DNA of 64,000 nt, taken from positions 62,001-126,000 of the forward strand of contig CATXKN010000003.1 in assembly GCA_958370785.1 (NCBI GenBank), written 5' to 3'. The notes under the pieces were generated by a model. It did no database searches. It saw only the letters and a list, made by a program, of their open reading frames with translations, and was not told where the DNA came from. This DNA comes from an uncultured Collinsella sp. (GTDB lineage Bacteria; Actinomycetota; Coriobacteriia; Coriobacteriales; Coriobacteriaceae). Positions 57,257 to 64,000 of this stretch are shown here, piece after piece (within the stretch, counting starts at the first letter, position 1; each line of letters starts with the position of its first letter). The translations under genes were made by a program, and so were the position numbers.

Positions 57257-58387
57257 TTAGGCACTCGTTTTATCGCGGCGCTCCCCTTTTTCGGCAGCTC
57301 GACGATTGCCAAACAAACCGATACGCGAGAAAGCGAACCCAAAACCATTAGTGCGCAACGAATAGACGAACTCCGAGGCAAGATAGGCAACATATGCCGC
57401 TTTATTGGCTGAAACAACTACACCGGTGAGCTGAGAGTATGTCTGCTTAAATGCGCCGCTGATGTGCGACATTCCCGAAACAATCTCCGGGTTCATGCGT
57501 TTAAACAATGCCGCACAGCGAGCCTTAAGTGCCGGATCCTCAAAGGCCCCCTGCTCAACAAGTCCGCCAACATACCTAAAACCGATGGTATAGAAAGACT
57601 CGAGAATCCCCTTGTCGGAAATATTAAGTTCATCAACGATATCGGCCATATCATTCCAGCGAACGATAGGGAGAGCGCTTGCTTTTTTAGCCGAAGACGA
57701 CGTAGGGAGGTCTTCGCGGTAGCAATAAAACGAATCATCGGTATACACAATCGAGCGAGCCTGAGCAAGCGTTTGAATCAAGAAGGGATTGTCCACCCAT
57801 CCGGCACCGGGCACCTCTTTAAAGCGAATGCCGAACTCGTCCAAAAACGAACGTTTGTAAATTGCACTCCAAATGGAAGGGTGATGCTGAATCAGACGAG
57901 GATTATCCCGCAACGTAAACGGCTGCTTCTTTGTATTAATTCGCTTGTAATAGGCGCAGTGACACACGTTCTCTTGTGGAGTACCGGGCATACACACACG
58001 CCAGTATGCCGACTTCACAACATCGGGCTCTCCGTATGCATGGGCAAGATCCATCAGTCTTGTATACATACCAGGCTTAAGGTAATCATCGGGCTCGACA
58101 ATGGCAATGTATGCACCTCGAGACTCCTCAATACCACGATTGACCGTAGCGCCATACCCCTGGTTCGGCTTATCAATAACGCGAATTCGGGAATCATTTT
58201 TCTCGTGATGCCTCATGATTTCCAACGAGTTGTCAGTCGAGCCATCATTAAGGACAATGACCTCAAGCGATGCGAAGTCATCGGCCTCGATGCTCGTCAG
58301 GCACTGATCGAGATACTGCGCCGTATTAAAACACGGGACAATAACTGTGACCTCTACACGCTCATCAAAATGCAAATTGCTCGGCAC
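57257..58387 (-). CDS. GT2 family glycosyltransferase
   Basis: The 376-residue GT-A enzyme has VTVIVPCFNTAQYLDQCLTS, VLNDGSTDNSLEIM, GYGATVNRGIEESRGAYIAI, the metal site VEPDDYL and a catalytic-region Asp in GAGWVDNPFL. It is close in layout to the GT2 at 26555 but lacks the long C-terminal coiled coil, ending in a basic tail. The start is GTG 58387, with AAGGGG 5 bases upstream. It is the first gene of the run towards rfbB. Confidence 0.88.
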   Translation of the reverse strand: MPSNLHFDERVEVTVIVPCFNTAQYLDQCLTSIEADDFASLEVIVLNDGSTDNSLEIMRHHEKNDSRIRVIDKPNQGYGATVNRGIEESRGAYIAIVEPDDYLKPGMYTRLMDLAHAYGEPDVVKSAYWRVCMPGTPQENVCHCAYYKRINTKKQPFTLRDNPRLIQHHPSIWSAIYKRSFLDEFGIRFKEVPGAGWVDNPFLIQTLAQARSIVYTDDSFYCYREDLPTSSSAKKASALPIVRWNDMADIVDELNISDKGILESFYTIGFRYVGGLVEQGAFEDPALKARCAALFKRMNPEIVSGMSHISGAFKQTYSQLTGVVVSANKAAYVAYLASEFVYSLRTNGFGFAFSRIGLFGNRRAAEKGERRDKTSA

Positions 58388-58423
58388 TTAAACCCCTTTG
58401 GGAACGCAAATCAGAACTGCTTA

Positions 58424-58432
58424 ATCCTAGCA
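58424..58432 (-). promoter_or_regulatory. Possible extended -10 promoter before the GT2-GT4-rfbB run
   Basis: Minus strand reads TGCTAGGAT, an extended -10 (TGnTAnnnT). The -35 is weak (TTAGCG, 16-nt spacer). It lies about 40 bases before the GTG start. Confidence 0.4.
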
Positions 58433-58473
58433 CAGCGATATTAGCCGCTAAAAAACTGCTCAACCGCCCGCCC

Positions 58474-60270
58474 CTACAGCCGCTGGCACACTACGGACAC
58501 GTGCTGCCCGTCAAAGCCAAAGCCCCAGCGCACGCGGCCGATACCTGGTCGTGGCACGCGAATCTCGTCGATTCCGTCACGTTCGATGTCGAGCAGCGCC
58601 TGAACCGCCAGCAGCTCCAGACCCAGAACATCCACGTCGGGGTCATACATCATGTTCATAGTGACAAGCGGACGCTCGTCGAGCATACCGAGGGTATCGG
58701 CCACATCGAGCATCCTTCCCGTAGGAAACACCTGGATATCCCAGCGATCCGCCCCGCGCTTTCGATTGGATGACGGATTGGCATACCCCGGCATACCAAA
58801 GCAGAGCCCTTGCAACAGCAGGTGGTATGGCAACGGCGAATCCATCTCGACCGCGCCGACCCCCGCGTCACCTAGCATTCGACGCAGCGCCTGCCTCACC
58901 GTGTCTTCGTCACCGCGACATAACCCGTCACGAAACGCATCGACGTCCCGCACATCCTCGGCGGCGCACTCAAACCATTCAATAATCACGAGACGCAACG
59001 CCTGGCGAAGCTCGCCATTGGGCAGACGCAGGGCACGGGAGCGAGCGCTGTTTCCCGGCTCCTCAACCATATCCGTCGTTAGGAAGCCGGACAGGTATAA
59101 CGCCGTCCAAACATCATCGACGCAAGCGCCATTCGACCCGACGGCATCCAGACAAAGCGGAGCCTCGACGCATCCATGCGGTTCAAGTAAATCGAACAGA
59201 GTCGAAAGTCTCTCGAGATTCCAATCACCAACCGCCCTGCTCAGGCTATCAGCGTATCCATACAGGTCAGCCCGTACCGGCGGAGTGCAACCGCGGTTCA
59301 AGAAACCGATCACGCGCGCCGGACTCGAGCAATAGGCCCTGCCAAACCGATATCCCTCGAGCCATTCACGCGCATCATCAAGGTGTTCCTCGCGCCCAGC
59401 ATGATTCAGCAGAGCCTCGACCTCGGCATCCGAAAAGCCAAACCATCGGTCGCACCACGTCGAAAGGGGCATCGAAAGACGATACGAGCAGCTGCGTGAA
59501 AAAAGCGCCATCTCGGCAGGATCAGGACGCTCCCCCATCAGACAAGCCAAGCGTAGCGAATTGCCCGCAGCGGCAATGGCGTCAAACAGCACGCGATCGA
59601 ACAGCTTTGCCGGATCGGCGCCGGAAGCACCCCTCGCACTCGCACGGCCCAACCACGCCGCGTCGTACCCATCAACGAGCAATACAACTTGCTCATCGCA
59701 GGCCATCTCCAGCAGCTCAATGAGCACACCGAGCACCGAGTCAACCTCGTCCACGCTCGCTACGCCACGCGCAACGCGTTCGATGTGACGCACCTTATCT
59801 CGTGCTAAATCCGGGGCTTCCAAGAGTGCCAGCAAGCGAGCGCATTCGCCCGAAAGAGCATCACGCACGATGCCGACGACGTTGGCACCGCACCTCGCGG
59901 CGCCAGAAAAGTCCAGCGATATCACCGGATAGCAAGCGTACTCATTCCGATAGCGCCCGCCATCCGCATCCCAAATCAGAGTATCGGCAAACGAGCTCCG
60001 ACCGACACGACCGACCAAAGGACGCTCCAGAAAAGCCTTGAGCATCGACAAGTTCAAGCTCTTACCAAAACCCTCGGGTCGGCAGCACACCATAACGGAC
60101 GCATCGCAATCCAGCACATCGGCAATAAACATCGTCTTGTCGACTAGCACGCATCGATCCATGGCCTCGGCAAAGTCATGTTCGCCGACCGGTAGCGCCC
60201 CATTACCCGAACGGTTGATCAACTCTACGCCATAGTAGGCAGTATCGCCGTAAATCGCCTGTTCAGACAC
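58474..60270 (-). CDS. AAA-ATPase-like / PD-(D/E)XK family protein
   Basis: The 598-residue protein begins with the AAA-ATPase-like domain (PF09820 type): AMDRCVLVDKTMFIADVL, P-loop RPEGFGKSLNLSMLKAFLE, and Walker-B-like QVVLLVDGYDAAWLG. The C-terminal part aligns in position with the nuclease-like domain of the family, but I cannot identify an intact D-ExK catalytic set; DVDVLGLELLAVQALLDIER is the closest. These proteins are widespread in gut bacteria in many copies and their role is unknown. GTG 60270 follows GGGAGAAG. Single gene, GC content like the core genome. Confidence 0.78.
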   Translation of the reverse strand: MSEQAIYGDTAYYGVELINRSGNGALPVGEHDFAEAMDRCVLVDKTMFIADVLDCDASVMVCCRPEGFGKSLNLSMLKAFLERPLVGRVGRSSFADTLIWDADGGRYRNEYACYPVISLDFSGAARCGANVVGIVRDALSGECARLLALLEAPDLARDKVRHIERVARGVASVDEVDSVLGVLIELLEMACDEQVVLLVDGYDAAWLGRASARGASGADPAKLFDRVLFDAIAAAGNSLRLACLMGERPDPAEMALFSRSCSYRLSMPLSTWCDRWFGFSDAEVEALLNHAGREEHLDDAREWLEGYRFGRAYCSSPARVIGFLNRGCTPPVRADLYGYADSLSRAVGDWNLERLSTLFDLLEPHGCVEAPLCLDAVGSNGACVDDVWTALYLSGFLTTDMVEEPGNSARSRALRLPNGELRQALRLVIIEWFECAAEDVRDVDAFRDGLCRGDEDTVRQALRRMLGDAGVGAVEMDSPLPYHLLLQGLCFGMPGYANPSSNRKRGADRWDIQVFPTGRMLDVADTLGMLDERPLVTMNMMYDPDVDVLGLELLAVQALLDIERDGIDEIRVPRPGIGRVRWGFGFDGQHVSVVCQRL

Positions 60271-60407
60271 CGTAACTTCTCCCTAAAACGCAGCACGATG
60301 CCCATTGTATCGAGCAACTCAACCGCAATGATGCCGTCATGCAGACGTTTCGGGCAACGGTAGCAATAAGAACCCCGATGGGACATAACAAATCGTTGCA
60401 CAACAAA

Positions 60408-60439
60408 ACGGGGCCCGATGCATTCGCACCGGACCCCGT
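60408..60439 (-). terminator. Rho-independent terminator after the LPXTG surface protein gene
   Basis: Stem of about 13 pairs (ACGGGG...CCCCGT, 60408-60439) with a GAAT-type loop, then TTTTGTTGT on the minus strand, 33 bases past the stop. Confidence 0.85.
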
Positions 60440-60471
60440 CCTAGTTCTTAGATTATCGGGCGACCAGGAAC

Positions 60472-62106
60472 TTACTCCTCGGATCCATCCTCGCCAGCGG
60501 ACTTCTTCTGCTGATCAAGCTTGTGCTTGCCACTCACAATGGACGTGGCGCCAAGCGTCGCCAGGCTCGCGCTGGCAAGACTCGCCATCACGATGAGGTC
60601 GCCCGTCTTGGGCATATTGCCACCCGAGGTCTTGGTCGTGGTAGTCGTCGTGGTGGTCGCCGTGGTGGTCGAGGTGACGTTCTTGTCTTCAACCTTCTTC
60701 GGATCGGTTTCGGCCTGCTTCGCGTTTTCATCGGTCGAGGCATCGCTGCCAGTCCTGGACTCGGGAGCCTCGCCAGAAGCACCCTCATCAGAAGACGAGC
60801 CGGTGTTGATACCGGACGTCAGTGAATAGCCCAACTTGGAGCCAAGCTGCTCGCCAACGGACGGATTGTTCTCGGTCGACGAATTATCGGTATCGGAACC
60901 CTCGGTCGAGTCGGAATCAGTGCCAGAGTCCTCACCGACATCAGTGAAGCCATTGGATGAGCCGTTATCAGTAGATCCGGAGACAGAACCGCCGGTTGAA
61001 CCAGAGCCCGAATCACCAGCACCGCCAGCAGACTCCGTTCCACCCGAAGCAGTCCCACCATTACCGGCACCATTGTTGCCAGCACCAGTCGAAGGCGTGC
61101 CTGTCTCGCCGCCATTGTCCGTATCGCTATCGGTTTCCACCGTTGGTCCAGCAGGCCCAGCAGGCGCAGCAGGCACCTTGTTCGGGTGAGGTGCCGGCGC
61201 GGGCGCGGGCTCCGGCTCAGGATCGGGCTCCACAGGCGTTGCCGCAGCAGCCTCGTCCTCGGCAATGTAAACCAGACAGTCCTTGAGCTCGTTCTTGTAG
61301 CGATTCTTCCATCCCTCATGGTACTGAGGCTGACTCGAATACTTGCGCGCCACGTTATCAACCACACTGTTCGAAAGCGCCGTCACAAACTCGCGGTCGG
61401 TCATATCGTTGGAAAGATTCGCCCAACGGAAAAAGTCCTGGCAGCCGCCCGTGCCGCACATATTGGTAATACTCCACACCATGCCCTTGACGCAATCGGC
61501 ACGACCGGAAATATCAATGCCCAGAGCGTTCTTAAGCCACGACTCGGTCACCGCATAGTAGGAGTTGTACGCATAGGCATCCTGCAGCGCCGAGAACTCC
61601 ACGGGGTCAGTGTTATAGGCGCCCTGGAAGGCATCCTGCGCAATGCAGCCCAGCTCGGTAAGCTGACCGCTCGCATACATGGGATTGTTGGCGTTTGAAA
61701 TCTCTCTTCCGCGATCGATCGCGTCCTTAAGCATGCTGTACTTGGCAGAGTCGTAGTTATAGACCTGCTTCATAAACGGAATAAGCGACCATCGACGGTC
61801 GAACTGGTAATAACCCAGCGCGTTATAGCCGTCGCCATACGAAAAGCCCTGATTATAGTTGCCGTGGCTCTCGTACTTGGTAAAGTACTTCATCTCGTCG
61901 GTCACGTTGACAAACGAAACACCCTGAACCGACCTCAGCACGCCCGAGAAGGACTGCTGGGTGTAGAGGCCCTTATCAATATCGGTGGCATCCGAGGCAA
62001 CACCCGGCGTGGGCTCCTCGGCTATAGCGGTTGCGGGTGCGGCAACGGCGCCAAACGAAAGCGCCAGCGTCAGACCCGCAACAATCGCGGAATGCTTGGG
62101 TTGCAT
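60472..62106 (-). CDS. Sortase-anchored surface protein with lysozyme-like (VgrG3 C-terminal type) domain
   Basis: The 544-residue protein has a signal peptide (SAIVAGLTLALSFGAVAAPA). A globular domain of about 230 residues follows, starting around KYFTKYESHGNYNQGFSYG and continuing NALGYYQFDRRW. It resembles the lysozyme-like C-terminal domain of VgrG3-type proteins; the Glu in KYESHG would be catalytic. Next come a Pro/Glu stretch, a long Gly/Ser/Thr/Asp low-complexity stalk, a poly-Thr run and a sorting signal MPKTG (498-502) with membrane helix and charged tail. MPKTG departs from LPxTG at the first residue. ATG 62106 follows GGGAGG. Likely a wall-bound muralytic enzyme. Confidence 0.85.
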   Translation of the reverse strand: MQPKHSAIVAGLTLALSFGAVAAPATAIAEEPTPGVASDATDIDKGLYTQQSFSGVLRSVQGVSFVNVTDEMKYFTKYESHGNYNQGFSYGDGYNALGYYQFDRRWSLIPFMKQVYNYDSAKYSMLKDAIDRGREISNANNPMYASGQLTELGCIAQDAFQGAYNTDPVEFSALQDAYAYNSYYAVTESWLKNALGIDISGRADCVKGMVWSITNMCGTGGCQDFFRWANLSNDMTDREFVTALSNSVVDNVARKYSSQPQYHEGWKNRYKNELKDCLVYIAEDEAAAATPVEPDPEPEPAPAPAPHPNKVPAAPAGPAGPTVETDSDTDNGGETGTPSTGAGNNGAGNGGTASGGTESAGGAGDSGSGSTGGSVSGSTDNGSSNGFTDVGEDSGTDSDSTEGSDTDNSSTENNPSVGEQLGSKLGYSLTSGINTGSSSDEGASGEAPESRTGSDASTDENAKQAETDPKKVEDKNVTSTTTATTTTTTTTKTSGGNMPKTGDLIVMASLASASLATLGATSIVSGKHKLDQQKKSAGEDGSEE

Positions 62107-62243
62107 ACATCCTCCCTGCATTGGTGTGGTTAAAGTACAGTTTGCAAAGATGGATTCAGTATTACAGCTCCCCGTTTGTTGCACAACAACCCATCGGTAA
62201 ACGGCAACAACCCTCCGCGAAATCTTAAGGAATTGCTCTCGAG

Positions 62244-62675
62244 CTACAGCTTAATGTCAAAGTTGATTTCGGGGACGGTGGCCAGGTCGGCCAACGTCAC
62301 GCCGTCGACGTACTTTTCGATCACGTCGTCCAAACCGCGCCAGAACTTGACGGTCGAGCAAAGGTCGCTACGGGTACAGCTGTTATCGATGCCATCGCAC
62401 GCCACCGGGGCCGTGCTGCCCTCGACGGCACGCAAGATGTCGCCGGCACGCACTTCGGCCGGGTCCTTGGCCATCATGTAGCCGCCGCCCTTGCCACGCA
62501 CGCTCTTAAGCAGGCCAGTCTTCATAAGCGGACGAACCAGCTGCTCCAGATACTTTTGCGAGATATGCTCGCGGTCGGCGACCTCGCGCAGAGCAATCTT
62601 GCCCTCGGCGTCACCAAGCGCTGCGATATAAATCATCAAACGGAGGGCATAGCGGCCCTTGGAAGAAATGAGCAT
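62244..62675 (-). CDS. Rrf2-family Fe-S regulator, IscR/SufR-like
   Basis: The 143-residue protein has an Rrf2 winged helix (SSKGRYALRLMIYIA; EHISQKYLEQLVRPL; SVRGKGGGYMMAKDP) and three cysteines, C93, C100 and C106 (CDGIDNSCTRSDLC). This near-IscR spacing should bind a [2Fe-2S] cluster. It is divergent from sufCB, 180 bp apart, so it very likely controls Fe-S assembly in response to cluster status. ATG 62675 is chosen since GGAAGGGTAGG precedes it; an earlier ATG 54 bases upstream is less likely. IscR and SufR differ in targets, so I give no gene name. Confidence 0.9.
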   Translation of the reverse strand: MLISSKGRYALRLMIYIAALGDAEGKIALREVADREHISQKYLEQLVRPLMKTGLLKSVRGKGGGYMMAKDPAEVRAGDILRAVEGSTAPVACDGIDNSCTRSDLCSTVKFWRGLDDVIEKYVDGVTLADLATVPEINFDIKL

Positions 62676-62747
62676 ACCTACCCTTCCATAACGCTGGGGA
62701 CAAGCACTGCCGATGAATTTGTCCCACAATCTGAAAAGTCGAGTGGA

Positions 62748-62771
62748 TTAGTCGGGTTTTCCCTTGACTAA
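62748..62771. promoter_or_regulatory. Inverted repeat at the suf promoter (possible Rrf2 operator)
   Basis: TTAGTC (62748-62753) and GACTAA (62766-62771) form an inverted repeat with a 12-base spacer. The right arm overlaps TTGACT (62764-62769), a likely -35 for the suf operon. Position between the regulator and sufC supports an operator role; no -10 is clear. Confidence 0.4.
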
Positions 62772-62855
62772 CGCCGAACCCATAGTAACTTTATTCCGAG
62801 AAGATTCCTAGGGTTTCGTACACCTATGAGTACACCATATACAGAGAGGGACAGC

Positions 62856-63656
62856 ATGAGCGCAAATCCGCTGCTTTCCATCGAGGGTCTCACCGCCTCC
62901 GTGGACGAGAAGACCATCCTCCACAACGTCAACCTCAACGTCGCCACCGGCGAGACCCATGTGCTAATGGGCCCCAACGGCGCCGGCAAGTCCACCCTCG
63001 GCCACCTGGTCATGGGCGACCCAACCTATACCGTCAATGACGGCCGCATCGTCTTTGACGGCCAGGACATCACCGAGCTCACCACCGACAAGCGCTCCCG
63101 CGCCGGCCTGTTCCTGAGCTTCCAGGCACCGGTCGAGATCCCCGGCGTGCCGCTGTCAAGCTTTTTGCGCGCCAGCATCGCCGGCCGCCCCGGCCTGGAG
63201 ATGAAGGGCAAGGAGTTCCGCCGTCGCGTCAAGGAGCTCGCAGCCGAGCTCAACATGGATACCGCCTACCTCAACCGCGAGCTGGGCGTGGGCTTCTCGG
63301 GCGGCGAGAAGAAGAAGGTCGAGATGCTCCAACTTCTGCTGCTGCAGCCCAAGCTCGCCATCCTGGACGAGACCGACTCCGGTCTGGACGTCGACGCCCT
63401 GTCCACCGTCAGCCACGGTATGGACGCCTACCGCAAGAGCTGCGACGGATCCATGCTCATCATCACGCACAACACGCGCATCCTGGAACACCTGGACGTC
63501 GACCGCGTCCACGTTATGGTCAAGGGCCACATCGTGCGCGAGGACGACGCCTCGCTGATCCCCTGGATCGACAAAAACGGTTTTGAGACCTTCGAGCGCG
63601 AGGCCGCCGAGCAGCGCGCCCAGGCCGAGGCCGCCGCTGCCGAGCAGCAGGCGTAA
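62856..63656 (+). CDS. sufC: Fe-S assembly ATPase SufC
   Basis: Soluble ABC-type ATPase of the SUF scaffold complex (SufBCD). The 266-residue protein has Walker A GPNGAGKST, Q-loop LFLSFQAPVEIPGVPLSSF (a SufC hallmark), signature FSGGEKKK, and Walker B LAILDETDSGLD with the D-loop; the switch His is in IITHNTRIL. The start is ATG 62856 with GAGGG 5-6 bases upstream; an in-frame ATG 30 bases earlier lacks a site. The tail is extended by an Ala/Glu/Gln-rich helix. sufB follows 12 bp later. Confidence 0.96.
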   Translation: MSANPLLSIEGLTASVDEKTILHNVNLNVATGETHVLMGPNGAGKSTLGHLVMGDPTYTVNDGRIVFDGQDITELTTDKRSRAGLFLSFQAPVEIPGVPLSSFLRASIAGRPGLEMKGKEFRRRVKELAAELNMDTAYLNRELGVGFSGGEKKKVEMLQLLLLQPKLAILDETDSGLDVDALSTVSHGMDAYRKSCDGSMLIITHNTRILEHLDVDRVHVMVKGHIVREDDASLIPWIDKNGFETFEREAAEQRAQAEAAAAEQQA

Positions 63657-63668
63657 AGGGGCGACGCA

Positions 63669-64000
63669 ATGACCAAGAACCGCACCGAGGTCGCGGACAT
63701 CGACCGCAGCCTCTACGACTTCGCCTATGGCGAGGAGGGATTCGAGCGCCTCGACGCCGGCATCACGCCCGACATCGTGCGCGAGATCAGCGCCAAGAAG
63801 GACGAGCCGCAGTGGATGCTCGATCTGCGCCTCAAGTCCCTCGAGATCTTCAATCGTTTTCCCGATCCGACGTGGGGCCCCTCCATCGAGGGCCTGGACA
63901 TGGACAACATCGTCACCTACGTCAAGCCCAACACCGACCAAAAGCACGACTGGGAGTCGGTGCCCGACGACATCAAGAACACCTTTGAGCGCCTGGGCAT
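63669..64000 (+). CDS. sufB: Fe-S assembly scaffold protein SufB, N-terminal fragment
   Basis: The first ~110 codons are visible, from ATG 63669; the gene continues past the window. The sequence includes the SufB/SufD N-terminal region (ISAKKDEPQWMLDLRLKSLE, FNRFPDPTWGPSIEGLDMD, DIKNTFERLGI), the segment that precedes the beta-helix core. GGGGCG lies a few bases upstream. It follows sufC with a 12-bp gap, the normal sufCB order in Gram-positives. Confidence 0.94.
   Translation, partial: MTKNRTEVADIDRSLYDFAYGEEGFERLDAGITPDIVREISAKKDEPQWMLDLRLKSLEIFNRFPDPTWGPSIEGLDMDNIVTYVKPNTDQKHDWESVPDDIKNTFERLG

Overview
The window is chromosomal DNA from a high-GC Gram-positive bacterium. Gene content (rimP-nusA-infB, an IscR-like Rrf2 regulator next to sufCB, a PTS sucrose operon, a Gram-positive pel cluster, and large ricin-lectin cell-wall proteins with no outer-membrane genes) points to Actinomycetota, class Coriobacteriia, most likely Collinsella or a close relative. 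That placement is inference; no rRNA marker is present.

Layout. (1) 1-8.3 kb, housekeeping: infB (partial), nusA and rimP in one operon with a terminator-like hairpin in its leader; leuS behind a very long inverted repeat; guaB; a ModE-like regulator; and a degenerate PLP-enzyme relative. (2) 8.3-12.5 kb, sucrose use: scrB (GH32), scrA (PTS IIBC) and the LacI-type repressor scrR, with three matching operators. (3) 12.8-23.9 kb, one tightly overlapping eight-gene operon reading pelD-pelE-pelA(deacetylase)-pelF-pelG-cotH-VTC-DUF4956. This is a Gram-positive type Pel exopolysaccharide system. Its PelD keeps a c-di-GMP I-site (RESD) beside a ruined GGDEF motif. (4) 24.2-36.7 kb, visibly more AT-rich: surface-polysaccharide genes (two paralogous DPM1/GtrB-like glycosyltransferases, a UDP-sugar dehydrogenase, GT2 enzymes, a Wzm/Wzt-type ABC exporter, a three-domain 1003-residue glycosyltransferase, a DUF6020-like membrane protein and an acyltransferase-3), with a tRNA-Arg(UCU) between two groups. 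(5) 36.7-54.9 kb, the most striking part: five intact giant secreted proteins and one decayed gene, all on the minus strand. They share tandem ricin-type beta-trefoils but each intact one carries a different or separately derived wall-acting domain: GH25 lysozyme, two NlpC/P60-type domains, a C39-like cysteine peptidase and an L,D-transpeptidase. The decayed gene carries an amidase. By hand I count 87 lectin units, which divide exactly into 29 trefoils (7+4+6+6+6). (6) 55.0-58.4 kb, three more sugar genes (rfbB-like, GT4, GT2). (7) 58.5-64 kb: an AAA-ATPase-like protein, an LPXTG-type surface protein with a lysozyme-like domain, an IscR-like Rrf2 regulator, and the divergent suf operon (sufC, partial sufB).

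How it may fit together. Regions 3-6 look like one cell-surface province. Pel makes one polymer under c-di-GMP control. The Wzm/Wzt and glycosyltransferase genes make a second glycan. The ricin-lectin proteins would bind glycans at the wall while their enzymatic ends cut, trim or cross-link peptidoglycan. The link between the lectins and the neighbouring glycan genes rests on position only and is a hypothesis.
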